Assembly (NCBI GenBank): GCA_902796295.1 | Contig: CADBOL010000022.1 | Location: forward strand, 1 to 5,215 | DNA: 5,215 nucleotides | Direction of reading: 5' to 3' | Source of the DNA: Oscillospiraceae bacterium | GTDB lineage: Bacteria; Bacillota; Clostridia; Oscillospirales; Acutalibacteraceae | Shown here: positions 1 to 4,364 of the stretch, piece after piece | Numbering within the stretch: the first letter of the stretch is position 1 | Layout of the letters: every line of letters begins with the position of its first letter | Notes under the pieces: model-generated | Told to the model about the DNA's origin: nothing | The model's input: the letters and a program-made list of their open reading frames with translations, nothing else | Databases searched by the model: none | Position numbers and translations under genes: made by a program

Positions 1-702
1 GTCGTAATGGTTGCTACCGTGCGCGCTCTCAAGATGCACGGCGGTCTCGCAAAGACAGAGCTTGCGGCCGAGAATCTCGAAGCTCTCGAAAAGGGCATTC
101 CCAATCTCCTGCGTCACGTGTCAAACATCAAGGATGTCTATAAGCTTCCCTGCGTGGTCGCTGTCAACAGATTCCCGACCGACACAGATAAAGAGATTGA
201 CTTCATAATCGAAAAATGCCGAGAGCTCGGCGTCAACACCGTTCTCTCAACAGTATGGGCAGACGGCGGCGAAGGCGGCAAAGCACTCGCCGAAGAGATT
301 GTGAGACTCTGCGAAGAGGATAACTCCACCTTCTCATTCTCCTACGCCGATGACCTGAGCATTGCCGATAAAATCCGCGCAGTAGTTCAGAATGTTTACA
401 GAGGCAAGGATATCAATATCACTCCTCCCGCTCTCAAGCAGATTAAAACTCTGACCGACCTCGGCTATGACAAACTCCCGGTCTGCATAGCGAAGACACA
501 GTATTCATTCACCGATGATCCGACTCTCCCGGGCGCTCCCGAGGACTTTATCGTAACCATCAAGAATGTAAAGGTCTCCGCGGGCGCGGGATTCATAGTC
601 GTGCTCACCGGCGACATCATGACGATGCCCGGCCTTCCGAGAGTACCGGCTGCCGAGAATATCGATGTCGATGAAAACGGCGTAATTTCGGGACTGTTTT
701 AA
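1..702 (+). CDS. fhs: Formate--tetrahydrofolate ligase, C-terminal part (5' truncated by the window)
   Basis: This enzyme (formyltetrahydrofolate synthetase) joins formate to tetrahydrofolate using ATP, giving 10-formyl-THF for purine synthesis, fMet-tRNA formylation or the acetogenic one-carbon branch. It is cytosolic. The reading frame is open from base 1, so the ATG at 7 is internal and not the start. About 233 residues are present of a family length near 555. The N-terminal nucleotide-binding part lies outside the window. Recognisable C-terminal family segments are VATVRALKMHGG at the left edge, LPCVVAVNRFPTDT about residues 49-62, a glycine-rich WADGGEGG near 86-93, LPVCIAKTQYSFTDDP near 159-174, and the closing GDIMTMPGLPRVPAAENIDV with the last residues GVISGLF. 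The frame is intact and ends in TAA, and codons favour C in third position. An intrinsic terminator 54 bp downstream suggests it is the last gene of its transcript. Identification is very secure. Confidence 0.97.
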   Translation, partial: VVMVATVRALKMHGGLAKTELAAENLEALEKGIPNLLRHVSNIKDVYKLPCVVAVNRFPTDTDKEIDFIIEKCRELGVNTVLSTVWADGGEGGKALAEEIVRLCEEDNSTFSFSYADDLSIADKIRAVVQNVYRGKDINITPPALKQIKTLTDLGYDKLPVCIAKTQYSFTDDPTLPGAPEDFIVTIKNVKVSAGAGFIVVLTGDIMTMPGLPRVPAAENIDVDENGVISGLF

Positions 703-756
703 TTCGCTCTGCATAAACATAATGAATAATTTCAGTATTTAATTAATTATTTATAT

Positions 757-797
757 AAAGCTCACGGAGATTCATCTGAATCCGTGAGCTTTTATTT
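757..797 (+). terminator. Intrinsic terminator of fhs
   Basis: A 12-bp perfect stem is formed by AAAGCTCACGGA (757-768) and TCCGTGAGCTTT (781-792). The intervening 12 bases can form a further small inner stem (ATTC/GAAT). A T-rich run (TTTTATTTTTA) overlaps and follows the right arm. It lies 54 bp after the fhs stop codon and is the obvious end of that transcript. Confidence 0.9.
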
Positions 798-907
798 TTA
801 AATGTCAGGTTTAAGCTTTATTGAAACATCGTTTTCACGTTCACGGCGGAAAATGTGCCGTTCGCGACAAGATGCGGATTATCCCGGATTTTTGTGGTAA
901 TATGCAG

Positions 908-936
908 CTGTAAGATACAGACGGCCGGAAGGCCGT
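908..936. repeat. Pair of abutting perfect hairpins
   Basis: CTGTA (908-912), loop AGA, TACAG (916-920) is followed with no gap by ACGGCC (921-926), loop GGAA, GGCCGT (931-936). The second has a GNRA-type tetraloop when read as + strand RNA. Neither is followed by a T-run on the + strand, so they are not ordinary terminators in that direction. Their role is unknown. Confidence 0.6.
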
Positions 937-984
937 AAGAAAAAAACCGAAAATCAGTAAAAAAACTCACATTGATTTTTTCGG
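937..984 (-). terminator. Possible intrinsic terminator for leftward transcription
   Basis: Read on the minus strand, CCGAAAAAATCA (984-973) can pair with TGATTTTCGG (956-947), with two bulged A residues. A run of seven T follows directly (946-940), then CTT. This is the layout of an intrinsic terminator for a transcript coming from the right. The stem is A/T-rich and its loop is 16 nt, so it would be weak. No minus-strand gene ends here, so the call rests on form alone. Confidence 0.35.
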
Positions 985-1145
985 TCAGGCGGCAAAAAGC
1001 TGACTGAAAATAATCGAAAAAAACGGCAGGAAGATAGTTGTAAATCCGTTTTATGGGACCGAATGTTTTATATAATACACTCAAGGGGATGAGAAAAAGC
1101 GAGAGCAAATCCCCGGTTTGTAAACAATTTATAAACATATCGGGT

Positions 1146-1174
1146 TTTACGCAACAGACCGGTGAGTTTATAAC
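1146..1174 (+). promoter_or_regulatory. Candidate promoter of the small zinc-ribbon gene
   Basis: TTTACG (1146-1151) and TATAAC (1169-1174) are separated by 17 bp and resemble a sigma-A -35/-10 pair. Transcription would begin near 1181, leaving a leader of about 48 nt before the ATG at 1229. An alternative -10, TATAAT at 1071-1076, is a better hexamer but has only a poor -35 (GTTTTA, 1048-1053) and would give a leader of about 145 nt. The choice is an inference from the sequence. Confidence 0.4.
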
Positions 1175-1180
1175 ACTGAT

Positions 1181-1205
1181 AGGAGAAGTGCGGCAAACCT
1201 CTCCT
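1181..1205 (+). promoter_or_regulatory. Leader hairpin ahead of the zinc-ribbon gene
   Basis: AGGAGA (1181-1186) pairs perfectly with TCTCCT (1200-1205) across a 13-nt loop. The right arm is itself complementary to a Shine-Dalgarno core, and a second AGGA lies at 1215-1218 inside the gene's ribosome site (AAAGGA, 1213-1218). The right arm could therefore pair with either segment. No known riboswitch class is recognised. The hairpin may simply be a 5' stabilising structure. Confidence 0.45.
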
Positions 1206-1228
1206 GAATAAGAAAGGATGGCTGTAAA

Positions 1229-1429
1229 ATGAAAATCTGGTGTCTCAAATGCGGAAGTCTCATCGCGCAGACCGAAAATTGTGAAAGAAGCGAAACTCTC
1301 TGCCCCTGCTGCAGTGAGAGAATAGCTTACTCTGTAACAGACAGCGAGGCGTATATCGCCTGCCTCAACTATGACCTGAGCGTGAATAACGAGCTCAGAG
1401 TCGTGGGCAATTACAGAAACGCGGTCTGA
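1229..1429 (+). CDS. Small zinc-ribbon-like protein, function unknown
   Basis: This 66-residue protein has two cysteine pairs, CLKC at residues 5-8 and CPCC at 25-28, about 16 residues apart, the spacing of a zinc ribbon binding one Zn ion. Further cysteines are at 18 and 45. The second half (about 30-66) is polar and has no motif I recognise. There is no signal peptide or membrane segment, so it should be cytosolic. The ATG start is supported by AAAGGA at 1213-1218, 10 nt upstream, and the cysteine pair begins right after it. The gene stands alone, with a promoter-like sequence before it and a strong intrinsic terminator 64 bp after its stop, so it is probably monocistronic. Zinc-ribbon proteins of this size often bind nucleic acid or protein partners, but no specific role can be assigned. 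The ordered cysteines and flanking signals make it a likely real gene. Confidence 0.75.
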   Translation: MKIWCLKCGSLIAQTENCERSETLCPCCSERIAYSVTDSEAYIACLNYDLSVNNELRVVGNYRNAV

Positions 1430-1492
1430 TTATCGGCAGACAAAAACAATATAATACATATACAAATGTACTCCTTAACAGAACGGGAAAAT

Positions 1493-1523
1493 GCCGGGCC
1501 TTGCGCCCGGTGTTTTTCTTTTT
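1493..1523 (+). terminator. Intrinsic terminator after the zinc-ribbon gene
   Basis: CCGGGC (1494-1499) pairs with GCCCGG (1505-1510) around a 5-nt loop, extended by a G-T pair (1493/1511). The T-rich run TGTTTTTCTTTTT follows at 1511-1523. A-rich bases before the left arm (GGGAAAA, 1485-1491) could extend the stem and give weak termination in the other direction too. Confidence 0.9.
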
Positions 1524-1626
1524 AAGATTGTTTTATTCTGAGCATATCCCTGAGGCGGTCGGATGATATCCGCACCGGCGGGATAACAGTTTGAAAGGCT
1601 TGTTTTTAAGCCTTGGATAATGATTA

Positions 1627-1694
1627 ATCGACCACACCCGCCACTTCGGGGCACCTGCCCCCTTTATCGTCCACACCCGCCCCTTCGGGGCACC
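1627..1694. repeat. Two copies of a 29-bp REP-like palindromic unit
   Basis: The units at 1627-1655 and 1666-1694 are 39 bp apart and differ at two positions only (A/T at unit position 5, A/C at position 17). The shared pattern is ATCG-W-CCACACCCGCC-M-CTTCGGGGCACC. Each contains a short hairpin around TTCG: CCCC-TTCG-GGGC in the second copy, with a weakened stem in the first. Compact GC-rich stems with a UUCG-type loop in an intergenic region are characteristic of REP/BIME-type sequences. Whether this unit is dispersed in the genome cannot be judged from the window. Confidence 0.7.
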
Positions 1695-1714
1695 CTCTCC
1701 GATCGTGGAGAGGG
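1693..1714. repeat. 8-bp perfect hairpin next to the REP-like units
   Basis: CCCTCTCC (1693-1700) and GGAGAGGG (1707-1714) flank the 6-nt loop GATCGT. The left arm overlaps the end of the second REP-like unit by two bases, so the two probably belong to one compound element. No T-run follows on either strand. Confidence 0.7.
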
Positions 1715-1772
1715 CCAATTCGGAATCGCATTGCGATTGATTATAATCGGAGCGAAGCGACCGGGTGCGGGT

Positions 1773-1837
1773 TCATCACATCGGTAAGTAGAAAAGCTCA
1801 GCACATAGGTAAGTGAAAGGTTCATCACATCGGTAAG
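1773..1837 (+). repeat. Left-end iterated repeats of the IS (three units)
   Basis: Three direct units match TCAKCACATMGGTAAG at 1773-1788, 1798-1813 and 1822-1837, with start-to-start spacings of 25 and 24 bp. The outer and third units are identical over 20 bp (1770-1789 and 1819-1838). The middle unit carries the G/A variant that exactly matches both right-end copies in inverted orientation. Regular spacing suggests binding sites for the transposase, an inference from layout. Confidence 0.85.
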
Positions 1838-1845
1838 TCTTCAGG

Positions 1846-1869
1846 TATAATGGACACAGAAAGAGGTGG
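1846..1869 (+). promoter_or_regulatory. -10 box and ribosome site of the transposase gene
   Basis: TATAAT at 1846-1851 sits 8 bp after the third left-end repeat, so its -35 region (about 1821-1828, no good consensus) falls inside that repeat. Transposase bound to the repeats would be placed to block its own promoter. The ribosome site GAGGTGG (1863-1869) is 5 nt before the ATG at 1875. This favours ATG 1875 over the in-frame GTG at 1866, which lies inside the ribosome site. Confidence 0.55.
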
Positions 1870-1874
1870 ATATT

Positions 1875-3053
1875 ATGCCGTGGAAGGAAACCGATAAAAT
1901 GGAACAAAAAGAATTGTTTATCCAAGAAATGCTGAAACAGGAAAAGCCGTTCAAGCATCTATGTGCAGAGTTTGGAATTTCTGAAAAAACGGGTCACAAA
2001 TGGAAAAACCGTTTTTACGAACAAGGCAAAATCGGATTGTATGAACAGTCACGCGCCAGGATGTCGCAAAACGAAATCGATGGAGATACAGCAGCTGAGC
2101 TGATCCGGATCAAGAACGCCCACTTGGCGTGGGGACCGAAAAAGATTCGGGAGATTTACGCAAAAGCATATCCGCAGAAAAGTGTACCATCACTTTCCAG
2201 CGTGAAGCGGATCCTCGACAAAGCAGGTCTCGTAAAAACTCGAAAGAGGAGACCGCCCTCTTCATCTGACTGCCCTCGATTGCAACAGCAAATACAGGCG
2301 CAAGCCGCAAATGACGTTTGGAGCATTGACTTCAAAGGTTGGTGGAAATCCAGCGGAGAGATCTGCGAACCGTTCACCGTGCGTGACAGATACAGTCGTA
2401 AAATTCTGTGTGTCAGGCTGATACAGTCAAAAACCTCTGTTGCCGTCCGGGCGGTCATGACGGATTTGTTTAGGGAATACGGCCTCCCGAAGGTTATTCA
2501 CAGCGATAACGGTGCGCCTTTTGCCGCTCCAAACGGTATTTTGAACCTAACGACACTCTCTGTTTGGTGGATCACGCTCGGCATTCTGCCGGATCGTTCG
2601 CTGAAGGGACATCCCGAGCAGAACGGATCTTTGGAACGTATGCACAAAGATATTGCAGATGAGATCGAGGGCAAAATACCCGGTGGTGTTTCCGCAAATC
2701 AGAAGGTTCTTGACGCATGGGTGCAGGAATACAATTCTATCAGGCCAAATGAGGCAATCGGAATGAAAACACCGGATGAGATATACGTAAAGTCCGAACG
2801 GAAATACACCGGAGATTATGATGAACTGGAATACCCGATGGGCTTTCTCGTCCGAAAGGTAACACACGGCGGAGAAATCATTCTCAACGGAATCAGAATT
2901 ACAATCGGATTCGCACTTCGCGGTTGGCACGTCGGCTTGAAACCGCTTGATGAGGGACATAGCTATCAAGTTTTTTTGGCTGATTTCTTGCTCGGTACAA
3001 TTGATCTCGATTCCTGTTGTTTTTATCCGCTCAATGAATTAAAATCAGATTGA
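1875..3053 (+). CDS. IS481-family DDE transposase
   Basis: This 392-residue protein catalyses cutting and joining of the ends of its insertion sequence. The start MPWKET is characteristic of IS481-type proteins. Residues about 12-60 form a helix-turn-helix (HLCAEFGISEKTGHKWKNRF), and about 75-120 a second helical DNA-binding part. The RNase H-fold catalytic core carries the DDE triad: D152 in WSIDFKGWW, D211 in VIHSDNGAPF and E254 in GHPEQNGSLERMH. All three residues are present and the frame is uninterrupted, so the enzyme looks functional. Residues about 320-380 are rich in beta-strand-type sequence (GEIILNGIRITIG, YQVFLADFLLGTIDL) and resemble the small C-terminal barrel of Mu/retroviral-type integrases. 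That tail makes it longer than minimal IS481 transposases. Codon use is more mixed than in fhs, as expected for acquired DNA. Family placement is firm; the exact IS name cannot be given from sequence alone. Confidence 0.93.
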   Translation: MPWKETDKMEQKELFIQEMLKQEKPFKHLCAEFGISEKTGHKWKNRFYEQGKIGLYEQSRARMSQNEIDGDTAAELIRIKNAHLAWGPKKIREIYAKAYPQKSVPSLSSVKRILDKAGLVKTRKRRPPSSSDCPRLQQQIQAQAANDVWSIDFKGWWKSSGEICEPFTVRDRYSRKILCVRLIQSKTSVAVRAVMTDLFREYGLPKVIHSDNGAPFAAPNGILNLTTLSVWWITLGILPDRSLKGHPEQNGSLERMHKDIADEIEGKIPGGVSANQKVLDAWVQEYNSIRPNEAIGMKTPDEIYVKSERKYTGDYDELEYPMGFLVRKVTHGGEIILNGIRITIGFALRGWHVGLKPLDEGHSYQVFLADFLLGTIDLDSCCFYPLNELKSD

Positions 3054-3065
3054 TTTACGATTAAG

Positions 3066-3092
3066 GGCAGTAAGCCCTATCGTGCTTACGCC
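3066..3092 (+). terminator. Possible weak terminator hairpin after the transposase
   Basis: GGC-A-GTAAGC (3066-3075) pairs with GCTTAC-GCC (3084-3092), leaving one bulged A and an 8-nt loop. It begins 13 bp after the stop codon. The following bases (TCTTGTTCAATTATATCTTTT) are T-rich but interrupted, so termination would be incomplete. Confidence 0.4.
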
Positions 3093-3118
3093 TCTTGTTC
3101 AATTATATCTTTTGTCCA

Positions 3119-3158
3119 TTGTCAAGGTTGTATTGCACAGCAATCTCCACCTTGACAA
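3119..3158. repeat. Nested perfect inverted repeat inside the IS right end
   Basis: TTGTCAAGGT (3119-3128) and ACCTTGACAA (3149-3158) form a 10-bp perfect inverted repeat. The 20-nt interior contains a second perfect one, ATTGC-ACA-GCAAT (3132-3144). It lies between the transposase gene and the terminal repeats, with no T-run after it. It could block incoming transcription, hide or expose a translation signal in read-through RNA, or be bound by the transposase; the sequence does not decide. Confidence 0.75.
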
Positions 3159-3179
3159 GGTCAGCATGTACTTACCACT

Positions 3180-3223
3180 GGCTTACCTATGTGCTGACAC
3201 TATCGGCTTACCTATGTGCTGAC
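3180..3223 (-). repeat. Right-end iterated repeats of the IS (two units)
   Basis: Two identical 19-bp copies of GGCTTACCTATGTGCTGAC occur at 3180-3198 and 3205-3223, exactly 25 bp apart. Their 16-bp core (3182-3197 and 3207-3222) is the exact inverse of the middle left-end unit (1798-1813). A half-unit, ACTTACC, lies further in at 3170-3176. The outer copy defines the likely right end of the element. Confidence 0.9.
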
Positions 3224-3229
3224 CTTACC

Positions 3230-3285
3230 ATTATCAATTATTAATTTTCAATTGCACATTGCACATTGCTAATTGCACATTAAAT
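3230..3285. repeat. Tandem heptad tract, ATTNNNN x 8
   Basis: Eight consecutive 7-bp units each begin with ATT: ATTATCA, ATTATTA, ATTTTCA, ATTGCAC, ATTGCAC, ATTGCTA, ATTGCAC, ATTAAAT. The next seven bases (ATTTCTC, 3286-3292) also fit but could be chance. The tract starts 7 bp beyond the right end of the IS and stops just before the promoter of the WYL operon. It resembles the short tandemly repeated heptamers found in intergenic DNA of several bacteria, and no function is evident. Confidence 0.75.
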
Positions 3286-3300
3286 ATTTCTCCGTAATGA

Positions 3301-3329
3301 TTGACAAAGGCACTGTAAATGTATAGAAT
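3301..3329 (+). promoter_or_regulatory. Sigma-A promoter of the WYL regulator operon
   Basis: A perfect -35 TTGACA (3301-3306) is followed after 17 bp by TAGAAT (3324-3329), one mismatch from TATAAT. Transcription would start near 3336, giving a leader of about 27 nt. The AGGAGGT ribosome site (3350-3356) follows. It is the strongest promoter in the window and drives both downstream genes. Confidence 0.85.
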
Positions 3330-3340
3330 ATAAGTACATT
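3318..3340. promoter_or_regulatory. Candidate operator: inverted repeat flanking the -10 box
   Basis: AATGTA (3318-3323) and TACATT (3335-3340) form a perfect 6-bp inverted repeat with 11 bp between them. Half-site centres are 17 bp apart and the -10 hexamer is enclosed. A protein bound here would occlude RNA polymerase. The first downstream gene is a DNA-binding regulator, so autoregulation is plausible. AT-rich sequence makes a chance match possible. Confidence 0.4.
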
Positions 3341-3362
3341 AAATCGTACAGGAGGTAATGCG

Positions 3363-4358
3363 ATGGCGAAATCGGCAAATCAGAAACTGCGCATTATCCG
3401 TCTTATGGATTATCTGCGCAGAAACACCGATGAAAATCACACCGTTTCCGTTGCAAAAATTACGGATTACCTTGATTCGATTGATATCAGCTCGGAGCGC
3501 AAGACTATCTATGACGATATCAATCTGCTCAGGTTCTACGGCGAAGACATAGTCCTGAACCGCGGCAAAAACGGCGGATATTACTGCGCCTCTCACGAAT
3601 TTGACCTGAGCGAGATAAAGCTGCTCGTTGACTCGGTCCAATCTTCAAAATTCATCCCCGAAAAAAAGAGCATCCATCTCATCTCAAAGCTCGAGGGTCT
3701 CACAAATATCTATGAGGCAAGTCAGCTGCAGCGACAGGTATTTGTTACCAACAGAGTAAAATCCATGCGCGAGAGCGTCTTTAACAATGTTGACTACATT
3801 TCGGCCGCAATCAATGACGACAAGGCGATAAGCTACAAGTATTTCACCTATGATTTAAAGAAATCATCGGTCTATAAACACGGCGGCTCCCCTTATCTTG
3901 TAAGCCCCTTTGCCCTGATTATGGATGATGAAAACTATTATCTGCTCGGCTATGACCACGAGGCGGGAGCGATGAAGCACTTCCGCGTGGATAAGATGGA
4001 CAGAATCTCGATTACGGAAACGCCCAGAGAGGGCAAAAAAGAATTTGAAAAGATTGATATGTCACAGTATAATGTCAAGATTTTCGGCATGTACAGCGGC
4101 AGAGAGGAAATCGTAAAAATCAGATTCAGAAACACTCTCGTAGGAGTTGTAATCGACAGATTCGGCAAAAATATCACCGTTGTTCCCGACGGTGAAGATC
4201 ATTTCACCATCAGCGTAAAGGCTCAGATTAGCCCGCAGTTTTACGCCTGGGTTTTCGGCTTTGCCGATGACTGCGAGATTATTTCACCCGAAAGTGTCAG
4301 GGATGAATATCTGAAACAAATCAAAAAGACATCAAAGCTTTACAAGAAGAAAGGATAA
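3363..4358 (+). CDS. WYL-domain transcriptional regulator
   Basis: This 331-residue cytosolic DNA-binding protein has the usual layout of the WYL family. A winged helix-turn-helix spans about residues 5-75, with recognition helix SSERKTIYDDINLLRFYG and a wing around NRGKNGGYYC. A helical linker covers about 80-140. The WYL ligand-sensing domain covers about 145-220, where the name-giving motif reads Y192-Y193-L194 and is followed by HFRVDKM with basic R208. The WCX-type C-terminal domain covers about 245-325. WYL domains are thought to sense nucleic acid or nucleotide-like ligands. The ATG at 3363 is chosen because AGGAGGT ends 6 nt upstream; the ATG at 3358 is in another frame and too close. 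The gene has a consensus promoter and is followed after 6 bp by a secreted phosphodiesterase, so the two are probably one operon. The regulated targets and ligand are unknown; self-regulation is suggested by the inverted repeat over its promoter. Confidence 0.9.
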   Translation: MAKSANQKLRIIRLMDYLRRNTDENHTVSVAKITDYLDSIDISSERKTIYDDINLLRFYGEDIVLNRGKNGGYYCASHEFDLSEIKLLVDSVQSSKFIPEKKSIHLISKLEGLTNIYEASQLQRQVFVTNRVKSMRESVFNNVDYISAAINDDKAISYKYFTYDLKKSSVYKHGGSPYLVSPFALIMDDENYYLLGYDHEAGAMKHFRVDKMDRISITETPREGKKEFEKIDMSQYNVKIFGMYSGREEIVKIRFRNTLVGVVIDRFGKNITVVPDGEDHFTISVKAQISPQFYAWVFGFADDCEIISPESVRDEYLKQIKKTSKLYKKKG

Positions 4359-4364
4359 TCCGTT

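Larger units (their letters stand above)
803..1145. other. Intergenic stretch without a convincing gene, containing several hairpins
   Basis: I see no gene with family resemblance here on either strand. The only longer open frame (minus strand, 818-1138) has no recognisable domain and no clear ribosome site, and it spans the hairpins, so I do not call it. Visible structures are ACGGC/GCCGT (843-847 and 857-861), two back-to-back perfect hairpins (908-920, CTGTA-AGA-TACAG; 921-936, ACGGCC-GGAA-GGCCGT), an imperfect CCGAAAATCA/TGATTTTTTCGG stem (947-956 and 973-984), and GGGGAT/ATCCCC (1085-1090 and 1109-1114). A TATAAT hexamer lies at 1071-1076 but lacks a good -35 partner. The region may hold a small RNA or be decayed sequence; neither is shown. 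Confidence 0.5.
1524..1769. other. Palindrome-rich intergenic block, no gene seen
   Basis: No credible coding sequence is seen. The block is packed with short palindromes: GGAT-GAT-ATCC (1561-1571), AAGGCTT/AAGCCTT (1595-1601 and 1608-1614), two REP-like units (1627-1694), CCCTCTCC/GGAGAGGG (1693-1700 and 1707-1714), and AATCGCA-T-TGCGATT (1724-1738). A G-rich segment GCGGGT (1767-1772) can pair back to ACCCGC in either REP-like unit (1636-1641 or 1675-1680). Such density is typical of dispersed extragenic palindromic elements. The minus-strand open frame here only translates the repeats. Confidence 0.65.
1773..3222 (+). mobile_element. IS481-family-like insertion sequence with iterated terminal repeats
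   Basis: One intact DDE transposase gene lies between inverted terminal repeats. The left outer repeat is TCATCACATCGGTAAG (1773-1788). The right end is CTTACCTATGTGCTGA (3207-3222), whose reverse complement matches the left outer copy at 14 of 16 bases and the inner left copy (1798-1813) at 16 of 16. The element would be about 1450 bp, longer than many IS481 members. I see no convincing target-site duplication: the left flank reads GTGCGGGT and the right flank CCTTACCA. The exact ends could therefore differ by a few bases, or the duplication may have been lost. The element lies between the palindromic block and the heptad tract and interrupts no recognisable gene. Its transposase reads the same way as the neighbouring genes. 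Confidence 0.85.

Noticed and set aside
818..1138. Minus-strand open frame of 106 codons between fhs and the zinc-ribbon gene
   Set aside because: It has no recognisable domain, is rich in Phe from A/T-rich DNA, has no clear ribosome site, and runs through a terminator-like stem and several hairpins.
1181..1228. Known riboswitch upstream of the zinc-ribbon gene
   Set aside because: Compared from memory with glycine, c-di-GMP, preQ1 and fluoride classes, no conserved core was found; only a simple hairpin is visible.
1450..1455. TATAAT between the zinc-ribbon gene and its terminator as a promoter
   Set aside because: There is no -35 partner at suitable distance, and transcription from it would run straight into the terminator at 1493-1523.
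1627..1694. CRISPR array
   Set aside because: Only two units occur, the interval between them is 10 bp, and there are no spacer-length unique segments or cas genes.
1533..1718. Minus-strand open frame encoding a repeated GAPK-RVW pattern
   Set aside because: The repeat in the protein is only the translation of the REP-like DNA units. It lacks a credible start signal and shows no protein-like conservation.
1866..1874. GTG at 1866 as transposase start
   Set aside because: It overlaps the GAGGTGG ribosome site, and ATG 1875 gives the usual MPWKET N-terminus with correct spacing.
2547..2969. Minus-strand open frame of 140 codons inside the transposase gene
   Set aside because: It lies wholly opposite an intact DDE transposase with all catalytic motifs and is a shadow frame.
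3100..3128. Leftward promoter made of TTGACA (3127-3122) and TATAAT (3109-3104)
   Set aside because: The spacing on the minus strand is only 12 bp, too short for a sigma-A promoter, and no minus-strand gene follows.
3230..3292. Heptad tract as a replication origin iteron or CRISPR-like array
   Set aside because: There is no replication initiator gene or DnaA-box cluster nearby, and the 7-bp units are far too short for CRISPR repeats.
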